Below, piece after piece: positions 23,223 to 33,202 of a stretch of 64,000 nucleotides of DNA. Positions within the stretch are counted from its first letter, which is position 1. Every line of letters begins with the position of its first letter. The notes under the pieces were generated by a model. The model did no database searches, had not been told where the DNA came from, and saw only the letters and a program-made list of their open reading frames with translations. The stretch lies in contig CM053031.1 of NCBI GenBank assembly GCA_028564925.1, positions 94,949,273 to 95,013,272 of the forward strand, read 5' to 3'. Source of the DNA: Lithobates sylvaticus (Eukaryota > Chordata > Amphibia > Anura > Ranidae). A program made the translations under genes and the position numbers.

Positions 23223-23402
23223 CACCGCAACCGATTTTTGTCATTTTTTTGGGGGGTATCGGCGTCTAACACGCACCCACGACTTTCCCCCGATTTTAAG
23301 GGGGAAAAGGTGCGTGTTATACGCCGATAAATACGGTACCTAGTACACTACTGAGCTGATCCTCTTTCTTCTGAGGATTCCCCTTATGTAATGAATTACC
23401 TC

Positions 23403-23837
23403 AACAGTGATTTAGTCTGAATCACTTATTACAGTCATTGCTGCTATTACAGATGTTTATGCACGTATACTTATTTATTTCTTCTTGCACTTCTTAGACC
23501 AGGATTTTGGTCTCTCTCACCATTTTTGCACGTTGCACTGTGCACTTTAGATTCTTATGTTTTATATTCACAGAAGGCACTTCCTTCTTATTTTAGTTCA
23601 TTTATCTTATTTTAGTTCATTTATCACATTGCCTGGGATTGTACATCACAATATTTTATCGTCATCAGTGAAGATTTTATCTCAGCGCGTTCTTAATGGT
23701 CATTTATTTACCATATTATCACATTGATATCCATTTTAAAAGATTTTTTATCCCAGCGCACTCTTATTGGTCATATTCCATGATCACACTTCTGCACTTA
23801 TTTCTTTATTCACATTTTATATATTTATTTATTGCTA
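23403..23837. other. AT-rich sequence within the composite hAT
   Basis: Tail-like sequence with repeated TTATTTTAGTTCATTTATC (twice) and two diverged copies of a TTTTATC(C/T)CAGCGC block. I read it as a possible retroelement tail; uncertain. Confidence 0.3.
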
Positions 23838-24249
23838 CAGGGGGTCCCCGGGTTACAAACAAGATAGGGACTGTAGGGTTGTTCTTAAGTTGAATCTGTT
23901 TGTAAGTCGGAACAGGTACATTTTGTAAGTGTAGCTCCAGCCAAAAAAATCTATTTTTAAGCTTTTTGGATAGCATAGGGAAGGGTTATCACCCCTGTAA
24001 CATTTGTTTTGCTGTCTGTGCCCCTGTTCAGAAGATTTCACCTCACCTTCTGTCCCAATGACAATTGGATTTTGAAAATTTTGGGTTGATAGGGAAACAT
24101 GGACTGGTGATAAAGCATCAGTGGAGACACCTTTTTCCCATATTAACTCTTACAGGAGTGAATTTCCCTTCCTAGGGGTGGATTTCCTCTCACTTCCTGT
24201 TGTCTCCCTCCGTTTGTAAGTCGGATGTTTGTAAGTCAGGGACCCCCTG
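23838..24249. mobile_element. TA-flanked pogo/Tigger-like MITE (412 bp)
   Basis: The left end CAGGGGGTCCCCGGGTTAC and right end GTCAGGGACCCCCTG, each followed inward by GTTACAAAC / GTTTGTAAG, are flanked by TA (23836-23837, 24250-24251). Ends of this CAGGGGGTCC type with TA duplication are usual for pogo/Tigger relatives. No coding frame remains. Confidence 0.75.
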
Positions 24250-25108
24250 TATTGAAGATATTGTCATTTGTTGAAATATTGTTTTTCCATTTAGATATGA
24301 TATTTGCATTTTATGTAAAATTGATCAAGTTATACATAAGGTCACCCATCTTTTGGAATTTACACGCCTGAAGAGTTCCCAGAGGTTATCTATATAGTGG
24401 TTAGCGCCACATACCCCCCTATTTACATGATCACTTTTATTGTTGTCACAGGGAATGTAAACATCCCTTGTAACTGTAATAGGCAGTGACAGGTACTCTT
24501 TTTTTTGGAGGGATTGGGGGTCTAAAAGACCCCGAACCCCTCCTCTGCCAAGATCAGTGTTTTTTAATTTAGATTTTTTTTTTAAAATGGTGCAGTTTGC
24601 TGCCAAGTAAACTGGAAGTGACGCTGTGATGACGCTTCTGGGTTTCTACATTGGAGACCCGATCAAAGGCAAATCCGGGCGTGTCGGCTGGTGGCTCAAG
24701 TCTGCGGGTGGGATGGGAGACCCGGGCGGAGTGGTGGGGGGATGGGGACATCCCCTCCCGCTCCTTGTAATGACAGCCGATGCTGTTCATCCATGGCAGC
24801 CAGTGACAATAGACGGGACAGGACAGAGGTGTCAGTCACTCAGGTCAGCAGATCCCACATTTTTGGACAGATCGTGCCACGGTGAGGGAAGTGGAGCGCT
24901 GGACTGAAGCGGTTATGAGGGAGACATCAGAGTGAGACGGGGAGACAGCTGACAATACAAAGTATGGCCCATACTTTGTATTATCTGCTGTCCGACTCCT
25001 CAGGGACAGATCTGATCCAGCGATTCCACTGTATGGTGATCTCCCATCCAGGGACAGCAGACAATGGCATCATTGGCATTGATGATTTGATTCAGATTAT
25101 GAAACTGA
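24250..25108. other. Mixed repeat-derived sequence, no gene
   Basis: GC-moderate sequence with phrases such as GTGACGCTGTGATGACG and a small inverted pair AATACAAAGTATG / CATACTTTGTATT near 24953-24980. Frames up to 93 codons have no recognised domain. Confidence 0.35.
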
Positions 25109-25116
25109 CCTGCTGA

Positions 25117-26332
25117 TAGGGGTGCAACGGATCGTCGCCGATCCGTGATCCGAACGGGCCACCCCGTTCGGATCGGCACACCCCGCGATCCGCGGAGCGC
25201 TCCGCGGCCTCGGCCTTAGGAAAGGCCGCGGCTTCGGCCTAGCTCCGGAGCGACGGCGGCCATCTTTGTACACCCGGCGGCCTTAGGAAAGGCCGCGGCT
25301 TCGGCCTAGCTCCGGAGCGCGGCCATCTTGGTACACCCGGCCACTGTTTTTAATGTGATCGCTCCGTCAAATGACGGAGCGATCACTTGTAAACCCTGCA
25401 TTACCCAGCCAATATCCTGCATTACCCTGCATATACTCTGCATTACCCTGCATTACTCTGCATTACCCTGCATATACTCTGCATTACCCTGCATATACTC
25501 TGCATTACCCTGCATATACTCTGCATTACTCTGCATATACTCTGCATTACCTGCATATACTCTGCATTACTCTGCGGATACTCTGCATTACTCTGCGGAT
25601 ACTCTGCATTACTCTGCGGATACTCTGCATTACTCTGCGGATACTCTGCATTACTCTGCGGATACTCTGCATTACGCTGCGGATACTCTGCATTACGCTG
25701 CGGATACTCTGCATTACGCTGCGGATACTCTGCATTACGCTGCGATACTCTGCATTACGCTGCGATACTCTGCATTACGCTGCGATACTCTGCATTACGC
25801 TGCGATACTCTGCATTACGCTGCGATACTCTGCATTACTCTGCATTACTTTGCGATACTCTGCATTACTTTGCGATACCCAGCCAATACTCTGCGATACC
25901 CAGCCAATACTCTGCGATACCCAGCCAATACTCTGCGATACCCAGCCAATACTCTGCGATACCCAGCCAATACTCTGCGATACCCAGCCAATACTCTGCG
26001 ATACCCAGCCAATACTCTGCGATACCCAGCCAATACTCTGCGATACCCAGCCAATACTCTGCGATACCCAGCCAATACTCTGCGATACCCAGCCAATACT
26101 CTGCGATACCCAGCCAATACTCTGCGATACCCAGCCAATACTCTGCGATACCCAGCCAATATTACAGTGGGGGAAATGACGTGGATATTACAGTGGGGAC
26201 TATATGGTGGCGTAATTTTCACGGGTTTTTGCAAATTCAATTATTATTTGCTGATCCGAAAATGATCCGATCCGTGACTCCTGATCCGAGGATCGATCCG
26301 ATCCGTGAGTTTTTTGATCCGTTGCACCCCTA
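25117..26332. mobile_element. hAT element (1216 bp) with internal satellite and exact 8-bp duplication
   Basis: The ends TAGGGGTGCAACGGATC and GATCCGTTGCACCCCTA are perfect inverses. The flanks are the same 8-mer CCTGCTGA (25109-25116, 26333-26340). Sub-terminal GATCCGATCCGTGA-type repeats occur at both ends. The centre (about 25400-26165) is a 20-21 bp satellite. There is no transposase. A duplicated GCGGCTTCGGCCTAGCTCCG block sits at 25228 and 25300. Confidence 0.9.
25395..26165. repeat. 20-21 bp satellite with ordered unit variants
   Basis: Unit types follow one another in blocks. First comes TGCATTACCCTGCATATACTC (21 bp), then TGCATTACTCTGCGGATAC, then TGCATTACGCTGCGGATAC, then a 20-bp form TGCATTACGCTGCGATACTC, and finally about 15 near-identical 21-bp units with GCGATACCCAGCCAATAC. 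Frames of 283 and 335 codons (plus) and 131 codons (minus) arise because 21 is divisible by three. Confidence 0.9.
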
Positions 26333-26379
26333 CCTGCTGACAAGGTGTATTGCTTGCTGGACCACGGACGGGATCTGAT

Positions 26380-26549
26380 TAGAGTTGCCACCTCATCCCT
26401 TTAAACCCGAACACATATGAATTACACAGGTTCTGAGGCTAATTAAATGCAGATAAGGCAACAAGTGAGTTTAATTACCACCTTAATCAGCCACAGAACC
26501 TGTGTAATTAATATGTGTTCGGGTTTAAAGGGATGAGGTGGCAACTCTA
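26380..26549. mobile_element. Palindromic hAT MITE (170 bp) with exact 8-bp duplication
   Basis: The ends TAGAGTTGCCACCTCATCCC and GGGATGAGGTGGCAACTCTA are perfect inverses. Inverted similarity continues about 55 bp inward. Identical GATCTGAT 8-mers flank it (26372-26379, 26550-26557). It lies only 40 bp from the preceding hAT element. Confidence 0.9.
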
Positions 26550-26885
26550 GATCTGATGGCCGCAGGGAAGATGCTGCTGTGACCTGCTGCTTGCTGGACC
26601 GATCTGATGGCTGCGAGATGTGGGTGTAGGTCAAATGTCTATTTACACCTGGGATGCAGACACCCCCCTCCCCTTATCAGACCAGCTCCTCTACTATACC
26701 TGGGTTGTGAACACAACAACATCACCCCTCCCCCCTTCAGGTAAGTTCACAGCTTAGCTACCTCAGGTGGGTGGTGGTCACACAGCAATATACAGCACAC
26801 AACTGGATTCTGCACCCTCTATATAGCACATATCTGCATTCCTCTGCAACCTGCAAATTGCACATAACTGCATTCTGCCCCCCCC

Positions 26886-27620
26886 ATCAGGTCAGACAGT
26901 TACAGAATACAAATGGCAGGGGGAGGGGGTGGTGGACACAGCAATCACCCTGACCCCCCCAGACCAGCACAGGGGTAGATACAACACTCCTCCAGTCTAT
27001 TCTTTCATCACCCCCCCCCCCCCCCATCAGGTCAGACAGTTACAGAACACACATGGCAGGGGGAGGGGGTGGTGGACACAGCAATCAAAATGACCCCCCC
27101 CCCCAGACCAGCACAGGGGTAGATACAAGACAATCCTGGCAGCCTCTTCTTACATCCCCCCCCCCCCCCCCCCCCATCAGGTCAGACAGTTACAGAACAC
27201 ACATGGCAGGGGGAGGGGGTGGTGGACACAGCAATCAAAATGACCCCCCCCCCCCAGACCAGCACAGGGGTAGATACAAGACAATCCTGGCAGCCTCTTC
27301 TTACATCACCCCCCCCCCCCCCCCCATCAGGTCAGACAGTTACAGAACACACATGGCAGGGGGAGGGGGTGGTGGACACAGCAATCAAAATGACCCCCCC
27401 CCCCCCCCCAGACCAGCACAGGGGTAGATACAAGACAATCCTGGCAGCCTCTTCTTACATCACCCCCCCCCCCCCCCCATCAGGTCAGACAGTTACAGAA
27501 CACACATGGCAGGGGGAGGGGGTGGTGGACACAGCAATCAAAATGTCCCCCCCCCCCCCCCAGACCAGCACAGGGGTAGATACAAGACAATCCTGGCAGC
27601 CTCTTCTTACATCAACCCCA
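26886..27620. repeat. Five-copy tandem repeat of 139-153 bp with poly-C tracts
   Basis: The phrase CATCAGGTCAGACAGTTACA starts copies at about 26886, 27025, 27174, 27326 and 27479. Each copy has AGGGGGAGGGGGTGGTGGAC and AGACCAGCACAGGGGTAGAT and two poly-C runs whose length differs between copies. The spacing grows from 139 to 153 bp. Proline-rich frames across it are repeat translations. Confidence 0.9.
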
Positions 27621-28146
27621 CCTCAGGCTCTCAGTCTCAGCTAGGGAGGGCTCTGGAATCTGGATTCAGTGTGTGGAACAGGGGAAGCAGCCACCCCAGC
27701 GGAGAGAGATCACAGACACACACACAGGCAGCAGCAGTGGAGGCGGAGCTAGCAGGAGGGAACACACTACACAGCCACTCAGTCTCACTGGACGATCTGG
27801 ACCAGTCCATTGCGGCCGCGGCGCTGGGGGGGGGTACAAAAAAAACGAAAGTGTAAATCAGCAACCAGAGACAACAGGGGTGCCCCTGGGATGATCAGAC
27901 TGTGTCACCCGACTCGGGTGCGGAACGCACCCCTGTAGCAAAGTCACTGGGCCACTGACACCCCCCCAAAATGTGGCACCCGGGGCGGATCGCCCCCCCC
28001 CGCACCACTAATGGTACGCCCCTGTATATACATTTGCATAGCCTGGGCACATGCTCACTCAAAGCAAATAGCTCAACTTTTTGAGGTCAGATAGAGAAAC
28101 AGCTTTTAGTATAGTATATAATCAAAAGACACACACCGGCTACCAG

Positions 28147-30189
28147 TGCCGATCCTGACCTCCCTGGGGCCCTAAGCAAAATTCTGCTAAGGGGCCCTCT
28201 ACTGGACCCGTGATTCCGTGAGCTATGTAAACCATTTGCCATTGCCACACAGTCACACCTGACACTTCAGTGCTCCCAAAACAATCCTCCCTCCTTTAAA
28301 CAAAACAGTCAAAGAATAAGTACAACAATATAGAACAGAATGAGGTCCCCAGAGAGCCCCCCTTACATCAGGGTCCTCAGAGATCCCCCCTTACATCAGG
28401 GTCCTCAGAGAGCCCCTCCTTACAGCAAGGTCCCCAGAGAGCCCCCCTTACACAAGGGTCCCCAGACAGCCCCCCTTAAATCAGTGTTCTCAGAGAGTCT
28501 CCCCCTACATCAGGGGTCCCCAGAGAGCCTCCCCCTACATCAGGGTCCCTAGAGAGCCTCCCCCTACATCAGGGTCCCTAGAGAGCCTCCCCCTACATTA
28601 GGGTCCCCAGAGAGCCCCCCCCCCCCTTACATCAGGGTCCCCAGAGCCCCCCCTTACATTAGGGTCCCCAGAGAGCCCCCTTACATCAGGGACCCTAGAG
28701 AGCCTCCCCCTACTTTAGGGTCCCCAGAAAGCCTCCCCTACATTAGGGTCCCCAGAGAGCCTCCCCTTACATCAGGGTCCCCAGAGAGCCCCCCCCCTTT
28801 GCATCAGGGTCCCCAGAGAGCCTCCCCCTACATTAGGGTCCCCAGAGAGCCTCCCCTTACATAAGGGTCCCCAGAGAGCCCCCCCTTTACATCAGGGTCC
28901 CCAGAGAGCCTCCCCCTACATTAGGGTCCCCAGAGAGCCCCCCCCTTACATCAGGGTCCCTAGAGAGCCTCCCCCTACATTAGGGTCCACAGAGAGCCTC
29001 CCCTTACATCAGGATCCCCAGAGAGCCTCCCCTTACATCAGGGTCCCCAGAGCCCCCCTTACATCAGGGTCCCCAGAGAGCCCCCCTTAAATCAGTGCCC
29101 TCAGAGAGTCTCCCCCTACATCAGGGTCCCCAGAGAGCCTCCCCTACATTAGGTTTCCCAGAGAGCATCCCCTTACATCAGAGTCCCCAGAGAGCCTCCC
29201 CTTACATCAGGGTCCCCAGAAAGCCCCTCCTTACATCAGGGTCCCCAGAGAGCCCCCCTTACATCAGTGTCCTCAGAGAGCCCCTCCTTACATCAGGGTC
29301 CCCAGTGAGCCTCCCTACTTACATCAGGGTCCCCAGAGGGTATCCCCCTACATCAGGGTCCCCAGAGAGCCTCCCCTTACATCAGGGTCCTCAGAGAGCC
29401 TCCCCTTACATCAGGGTCCTCAGAGAGCCTCCCCTTACACCAGGGTCCCCAGAGAGCCTCCCCTTACACTAGGCTCCCCAGAGAGCCCCTCCTTATATCA
29501 GGGTCCTCAGAGAGCCCCTCCTTACATCAGGGTCCCCAGAGAGCCCCCCTTACACCAGGGTCCCCAGAGAGCCCCCCCTTACACCAGAGAGCCCCCCCCC
29601 TTACACCATGGTCCCAAGAGAGCCTCCCCTTACATTAGTGTCCCAAGAGAGCCTTCCCTCTTACATTATTGTCCCCAGAGAGCCCCTCCTTACACAGGGT
29701 CCCCAGAGAGCCCCCCCTCTGACATTAGTGTCCCCAGGGGGCCCCCTCTTACATCAGTGTCCCCAGAGGGCCCCGTCTTTACATCAGTGTCCCCAGAGGG
29801 CCCCATCCTTACATCAGTGTCCCCAGAGGGCCCCGTCCTTACATTAGTGTCCCCAGAGAGCCCCCCTCTTACATTTGGGCCCCCAAACAGCTGACTCCCC
29901 CCCTTGCAGAGGTTCCCCTGTACCTGGCTGGTGAAGGTGGGAGGCGGCGATCGGCAGCTATATGGTGTCCACAGGCAGGGGGATCTCCCTGGGGCTAGTA
30001 GTTTCTCCGAATGTATACAGCGGAGAGGGGAGGGGCATCAGCAACAGTGTTCAAGCAGAGTGAAAGTAAAACTGATACATGCCTGGGTCAGAGGCCCCTC
30101 CCTTCTCCTCTCCAATGTATACACTGAGAGTACTACAAACCCCAGGGAGATCCCGCTGCCCACTTAGGCACCATAGAGCTGCCGATCGC
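28147..30189. mobile_element. hAT-like left end, long minisatellite and terminal inverted block
   Basis: CAGTGCCGATCCTGACCTCC at 28150 has the look of a hAT end and the following GGGGCCCTAAGC phrase is a familiar sub-terminus. The array runs 28330-29890. Then 29946-30045 and 30085-30189 form an inverted pair (GGGGGATCTCCCTGGGG against CCCCAGGGAGATCCC, GATCGGCAGCTATATGGTG against CACCATAGAGCTGCCGATC). I could not find a target duplication. Confidence 0.45.
28330..29890. repeat. CAGGGTCCCCAGAGAGCC minisatellite, copy 2 (about 1.56 kb)
   Basis: About 50 imperfect units of 26-33 bp, each with GGGTCCCCAGAGAGCC, a C-rich run and TTACATCA or CTACATTA. The unit matches the short array at 2400-2660. 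Confidence 0.9.
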
Positions 30190-31211
30190 CTTCCTGCCCA
30201 AGCCAATTTTCAGCTTTCAGCGCTGTCGCTGTTTAACTGACAATTGCGCTGTCATGCTACACTGTACCCAAACAGAATTTTTATAATTTTGTTCCCACAA
30301 ACAGAGCTTTCTTTTGGTGGTATTTGATCACCTCTCCGTTTTTAATTTTTTGCTAAACAAATAAACAAAATTTTTCTTTTGTTTCTGTAATAAAATATTG
30401 TAAATATGTAAGTTTTCTACTTCTCTGATGGGCACTGATAAGGCGGCACCGATGAGGTGGCACCAATAAGGTGGTACTGATGGGCACTGATGAGCACTGG
30501 TAGGCAGCACTGATGGGTGGCACTGATATGCAGCACTGATGGGCATTGATAGGGCGGCACTGATGGGCACTCATGGGTGGCACTGGTGGGCACTTATGGG
30601 CACTGATAGGCGACATTGGGCACTGAAAGGCTGCACTGATGTGTACTTATGGGTGGCACTGAAAGGCGGCACTGCTGGGCACTTATAGGCGCCACTGCTG
30701 GGCACTGATATGTGGCATTGATGGGCATTGATATGCGGCACTGATAGATGCCATTGTTAGGCATCAATGATGGCACTGGCAGGCATTGGGGATAGGCACT
30801 GATTGGCAGCTGCCTGGGCACTTATTGGCATTTCCCTGGTGGTCTAGGGTGGCATACCTGGTGGTCCAGTGTGGTGGCCATCCCTGCTGATCCTGGCTGC
30901 ATTCTGGTGGTCCTGGGTGGGCATCCGAGGGGGGGCTGTGCTGATAAACAATCAGCACAGACCCCCCCCTGTCAGGAGAGCAGCCGATCGGCTCTGCTCT
31001 ACTCGCGTCTGTCAGACACGAATAAGGAAAAGCCGATCAACAGCTCTTCCTGTTTACATTGTGATCAGCCATGATTGGACACGGCTGATCACGTGGTAAA
31101 GAGCCTCCACCAGAGGCTCTTTACCGAGATCGGTGTAGCGGTGTGTCAGACTGACACACCACACTACTGATCGCAGCGATGCACGCCCCTGGCGGGCGGG
31201 GAGTGCTTAAT
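30190..31211. mobile_element. TTAACCAC-family copy with minisatellite
   Basis: Landmarks CCAATTTTCAGCTTTCAGCG, AGCTTTCTTTTGGTGG, TTTGATCACCTCT and a T/A block lead into a GGGCACTGAT array (30420-30790). A terminal region with GAGCAGCCGATCGGCTC, GATCACGTGGTAAAGAGCC and GACTGACACACC follows, closing near GGGCGGGGAGTGCTTAA. This is one of the most complete copies in the window. Confidence 0.6.
30418..30790. repeat. GGGCACTGAT minisatellite, second copy
   Basis: Same unit vocabulary as 615-870 with many substitutions. Neighbouring units differ, so homogenisation is low. Confidence 0.8.
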
Positions 31212-31462
31212 GGGTATCAAAACTTAAAAAATTTAAATAAATAGTGCAGTGTACCAGTCCTTAGATATGGTGGCAGTTAAGGATGAGCTGAGAGATTGAT
31301 CCAAACCTAAACTAGGACTGAGCGTCGGCTATTCAGACATTCCAATTAAATTTAGAAATGCTCATCTGAACATCCCAGCAGCTCATTACCCGTGTGTGGT
31401 GAAAGATGACAGTATTGCAGGGAGAGAAGGTTTGCAGGGTACCGTGGTACTACAAGTATATA

Positions 31463-31697
31463 CAGGCATACCCCACTTTTAAGTACACAATGGAGTTTAT
31501 TTACTAAAGCTGGAAAGTGCAAAATTAGGCTCAATTCTGCATAGAAACCAATGAGCTTCCAGCTTTTATTACCAAAGCTTAATTGAACAAGCTGGGGTTA
31601 GAAGCTCATTGGTTTCTATGCAGAAATGAGCCTGATTTTGCACTTTCTAGCTTTAGTAAATAAATCCCATTGTGTACTTAAAAGTGGGGTATGCCTG
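31463..31697. mobile_element. TA-flanked palindromic MITE (235 bp)
   Basis: CAGGCATACCCCACTTTTAA and its inverse TTAAAAGTGGGGTATGCCTG close a palindrome whose arms are about 100 bp. TA flanks both ends (31461-31462, 31698-31699), fitting a Tc1/mariner-type MITE. The inner arms contain TTTACTAAAGCT, the signature of the palindromic repeat at 1481 and 4786. Confidence 0.85.
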
Positions 31698-31794
31698 TAG
31701 TGTTTTATACAGCACTATATTCAGTGTTGTATACTATCGGTGATACTTTGCAGTTTGTGTGGATGGGGAAGGAGGGGGGTGGGTGAAGTTTAAG

Positions 31795-32475
31795 CCCACC
31801 TGTGTTTTTTGCTATTCAGCACTGTGCTACTTGAACTGGCAATTGTCATGCAACACTGTAAGCCAAATAAATTTATATAATTTTTTCCACACACATAGAG
31901 CTTTCTTTTGGTGTTATTTGATCACCACTGGGATTTTTATTTTTTATTATAGAAGCAAAAAAAAGACTGAATATTTAAAAAAAAAAAAAAACAATATTTT
32001 CTACTTTCTATTATACATAATATACAATAAAAAAAATCGAATTTCTTCATAAATTTGGGCCAAAATGCATTATGCTACATATCTTTGGTAAAAAAAAAAG
32101 TGTATATTAATTGTTTTTTGCGGAAGTTATAGCGTCTAGAAACTATGGTATATACAGTATACTGGAATTTACACAGCTAGATATGCTATACTGTAATAGC
32201 AGTTATCAGACAATGACTTATAGTGGGACTGTGATACAGTGGCGCTAACAGACACTGGCTAGGAGGGTCACTAACAGACACCAACGTCGCTAGTAACACT
32301 AAAAAAGCGCCCTGAGGCGATTCAGTTTGCATAGGTAGCGCTATACAAGTCACTCATTCATTCATTCATTCACTAATACAGGGATCAGTGATAATACTGT
32401 ACACTGACACTGTTCTAATAACACTGGCTAGGAAGGTGTTAACATCTAGGGGCAATCAAACTGTGTGCTTAACAC
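31795..32475. mobile_element. TTAACCAC-family fragment (forward)
   Basis: Contains GCAATTGTCATGCAACACTG, AGCTTTCTTTTGGTGTT, TTTGATCACCACTGG, ATGCTACATATCTTTGG, then CACTGGCTAGGAGGGTCAC and CACTGGCTAGGAAGGTG blocks. A GCGCCCTGAGGCGATTC segment with (CATT)n at 32305-32375 interrupts or extends it. Confidence 0.5.
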
Positions 32476-32599
32476 ATGTAATGTGTGTAATGTCTGCTGT
32501 TTTTTTCTCCCTGCTTTTCAGCACCCAAGAACAGTTTGGTGACAAACAATGCCTTTTCCATCATGATGTTGCACCTTGCCAGAAGGCAAAAGAATTTCT

Positions 32600-33020
32600 G
32601 AAAACATAGGAACTGTGACTCACCTACGCCCAACCCTCCCTGAACCCCTCTAGCTTGGGAGTTTTATAATTTTTGTATCTTTTGCTCCCTTTATCCAAGT
32701 CTGTGGGGGATGAGTCCCCCCACATGTCCTCTCCTTTTTGTTCCCAGCCATCTATCTCCTTCCTCTTCGTTCTCCACTTTTGGTCTGTTCTCTCCAGTTG
32801 TGCAGGTCTTTGAGACCATTGAGGTTGCCTGCCAATCCTCATTGCTATGTTCATGACTTTATGAATTATTGTTCTGTGTAGCCAACTTTGGATTGCTATA
32901 TCCACATCTTTGTTTCAGCGCCTGTTTATTATGACCTGTCTATTCTAGCCCCTGTGTGGGCACACCGTTTGTTAATTAACTTGAAAATTAATAAAAAGCA
33001 TGGAAAAAGAGAAAAAAAAG
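32600..33020. repeat. Possible LINE 3' end
   Basis: Noncoding sequence ending AAAATTAATAAAAAGCATGG and an A-rich run at about 33000-33036. The layout (polyadenylation-type AATAAA then A-rich tail) suggests a 5'-truncated LINE, but there is no coding part to confirm this. Confidence 0.3.
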
Positions 33021-33202
33021 CAAAAGAAAAGAAAAAAGGTTGTGATTCCATGCATAAAATCTGTTAAAAAGTATACAATATTTGGGGAACCAAATTTAAA
33101 TTTCATATTTTTTCCATGAAAAAAGCCCACTACTTGTCTACGCATATTGCGTTGTTTAAACAGATTGAGATTCACTGCCAAACATTTTGATTGGTTTTAT
33201 AC

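Larger units (their letters stand above)
22424..23336. mobile_element. TA-flanked TIR element with internal minisatellite (913 bp)
   Basis: The terminal inverted repeats CCGTATTTATCGGCGTATAA / TTATACGCCGATAAATACGG are flanked by TA (22422-22423, 23337-23338). The neighbouring 60-bp unit shows the empty site GAATTACCTAG, which proves a TA duplication. That fits a Tc1/mariner-type target preference. The body holds a roughly 20-bp array and a GC-rich inverted repeat but no transposase. A similarly built element lies at 47070-47588. Confidence 0.85.
22317..23402. repeat. 60-bp tandem repeat, third copy displaced by an insertion
   Basis: Two adjacent 60-bp units (CTGATCCTCTTTCTTCTAAG, GATTCCCCTT, TTAATGAATTACC) start at 22321 and 22381. 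The next copy resumes at about 23339 after a 913-bp insertion. The first unit keeps the uninterrupted GAATTACCTAGTAC junction. Confidence 0.85.
22168..28024. mobile_element. Composite hAT element of 5857 bp with exact 8-bp duplication and nested transposons
   Basis: The left end CAGGGGCGTACC and right end GGTACGCCCCTG are inverted. Each end also carries the phrase GGCACCCGGGGCGGATC next to poly-C. The flanks are identical 8-mers, TATATACA (22160-22167 and 28025-28032), the hAT signature. No transposase frame is present. The interior holds two TA-flanked elements (22424-23336, 23838-24249), two hAT elements (25117-26332, 26380-26549), a 60-bp tandem repeat and a roughly 150-bp tandem repeat. 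The outer element is therefore the oldest layer. Confidence 0.8.

Noticed and set aside
22541-23343. Frames of 95-200 codons on both strands
   Set aside because: They run through a 20-bp minisatellite and a GC-rich inverted repeat in a non-autonomous transposon.
25328-26378. Open frames of 283, 335 and 131 codons
   Set aside because: They translate the 20-21 bp satellite inside a hAT element; several frames are open at once.
26886-27856. Proline/glycine-rich frames of 116-141 codons
   Set aside because: Translations of the 150-bp tandem repeat with poly-C tracts.
32305-32375. Possible SINE or tRNA-derived sequence at GCGCCCTGAGGCGATTC
   Set aside because: I could not find A and B boxes or a cloverleaf; only a short phrase and a (CATT)n run support it.
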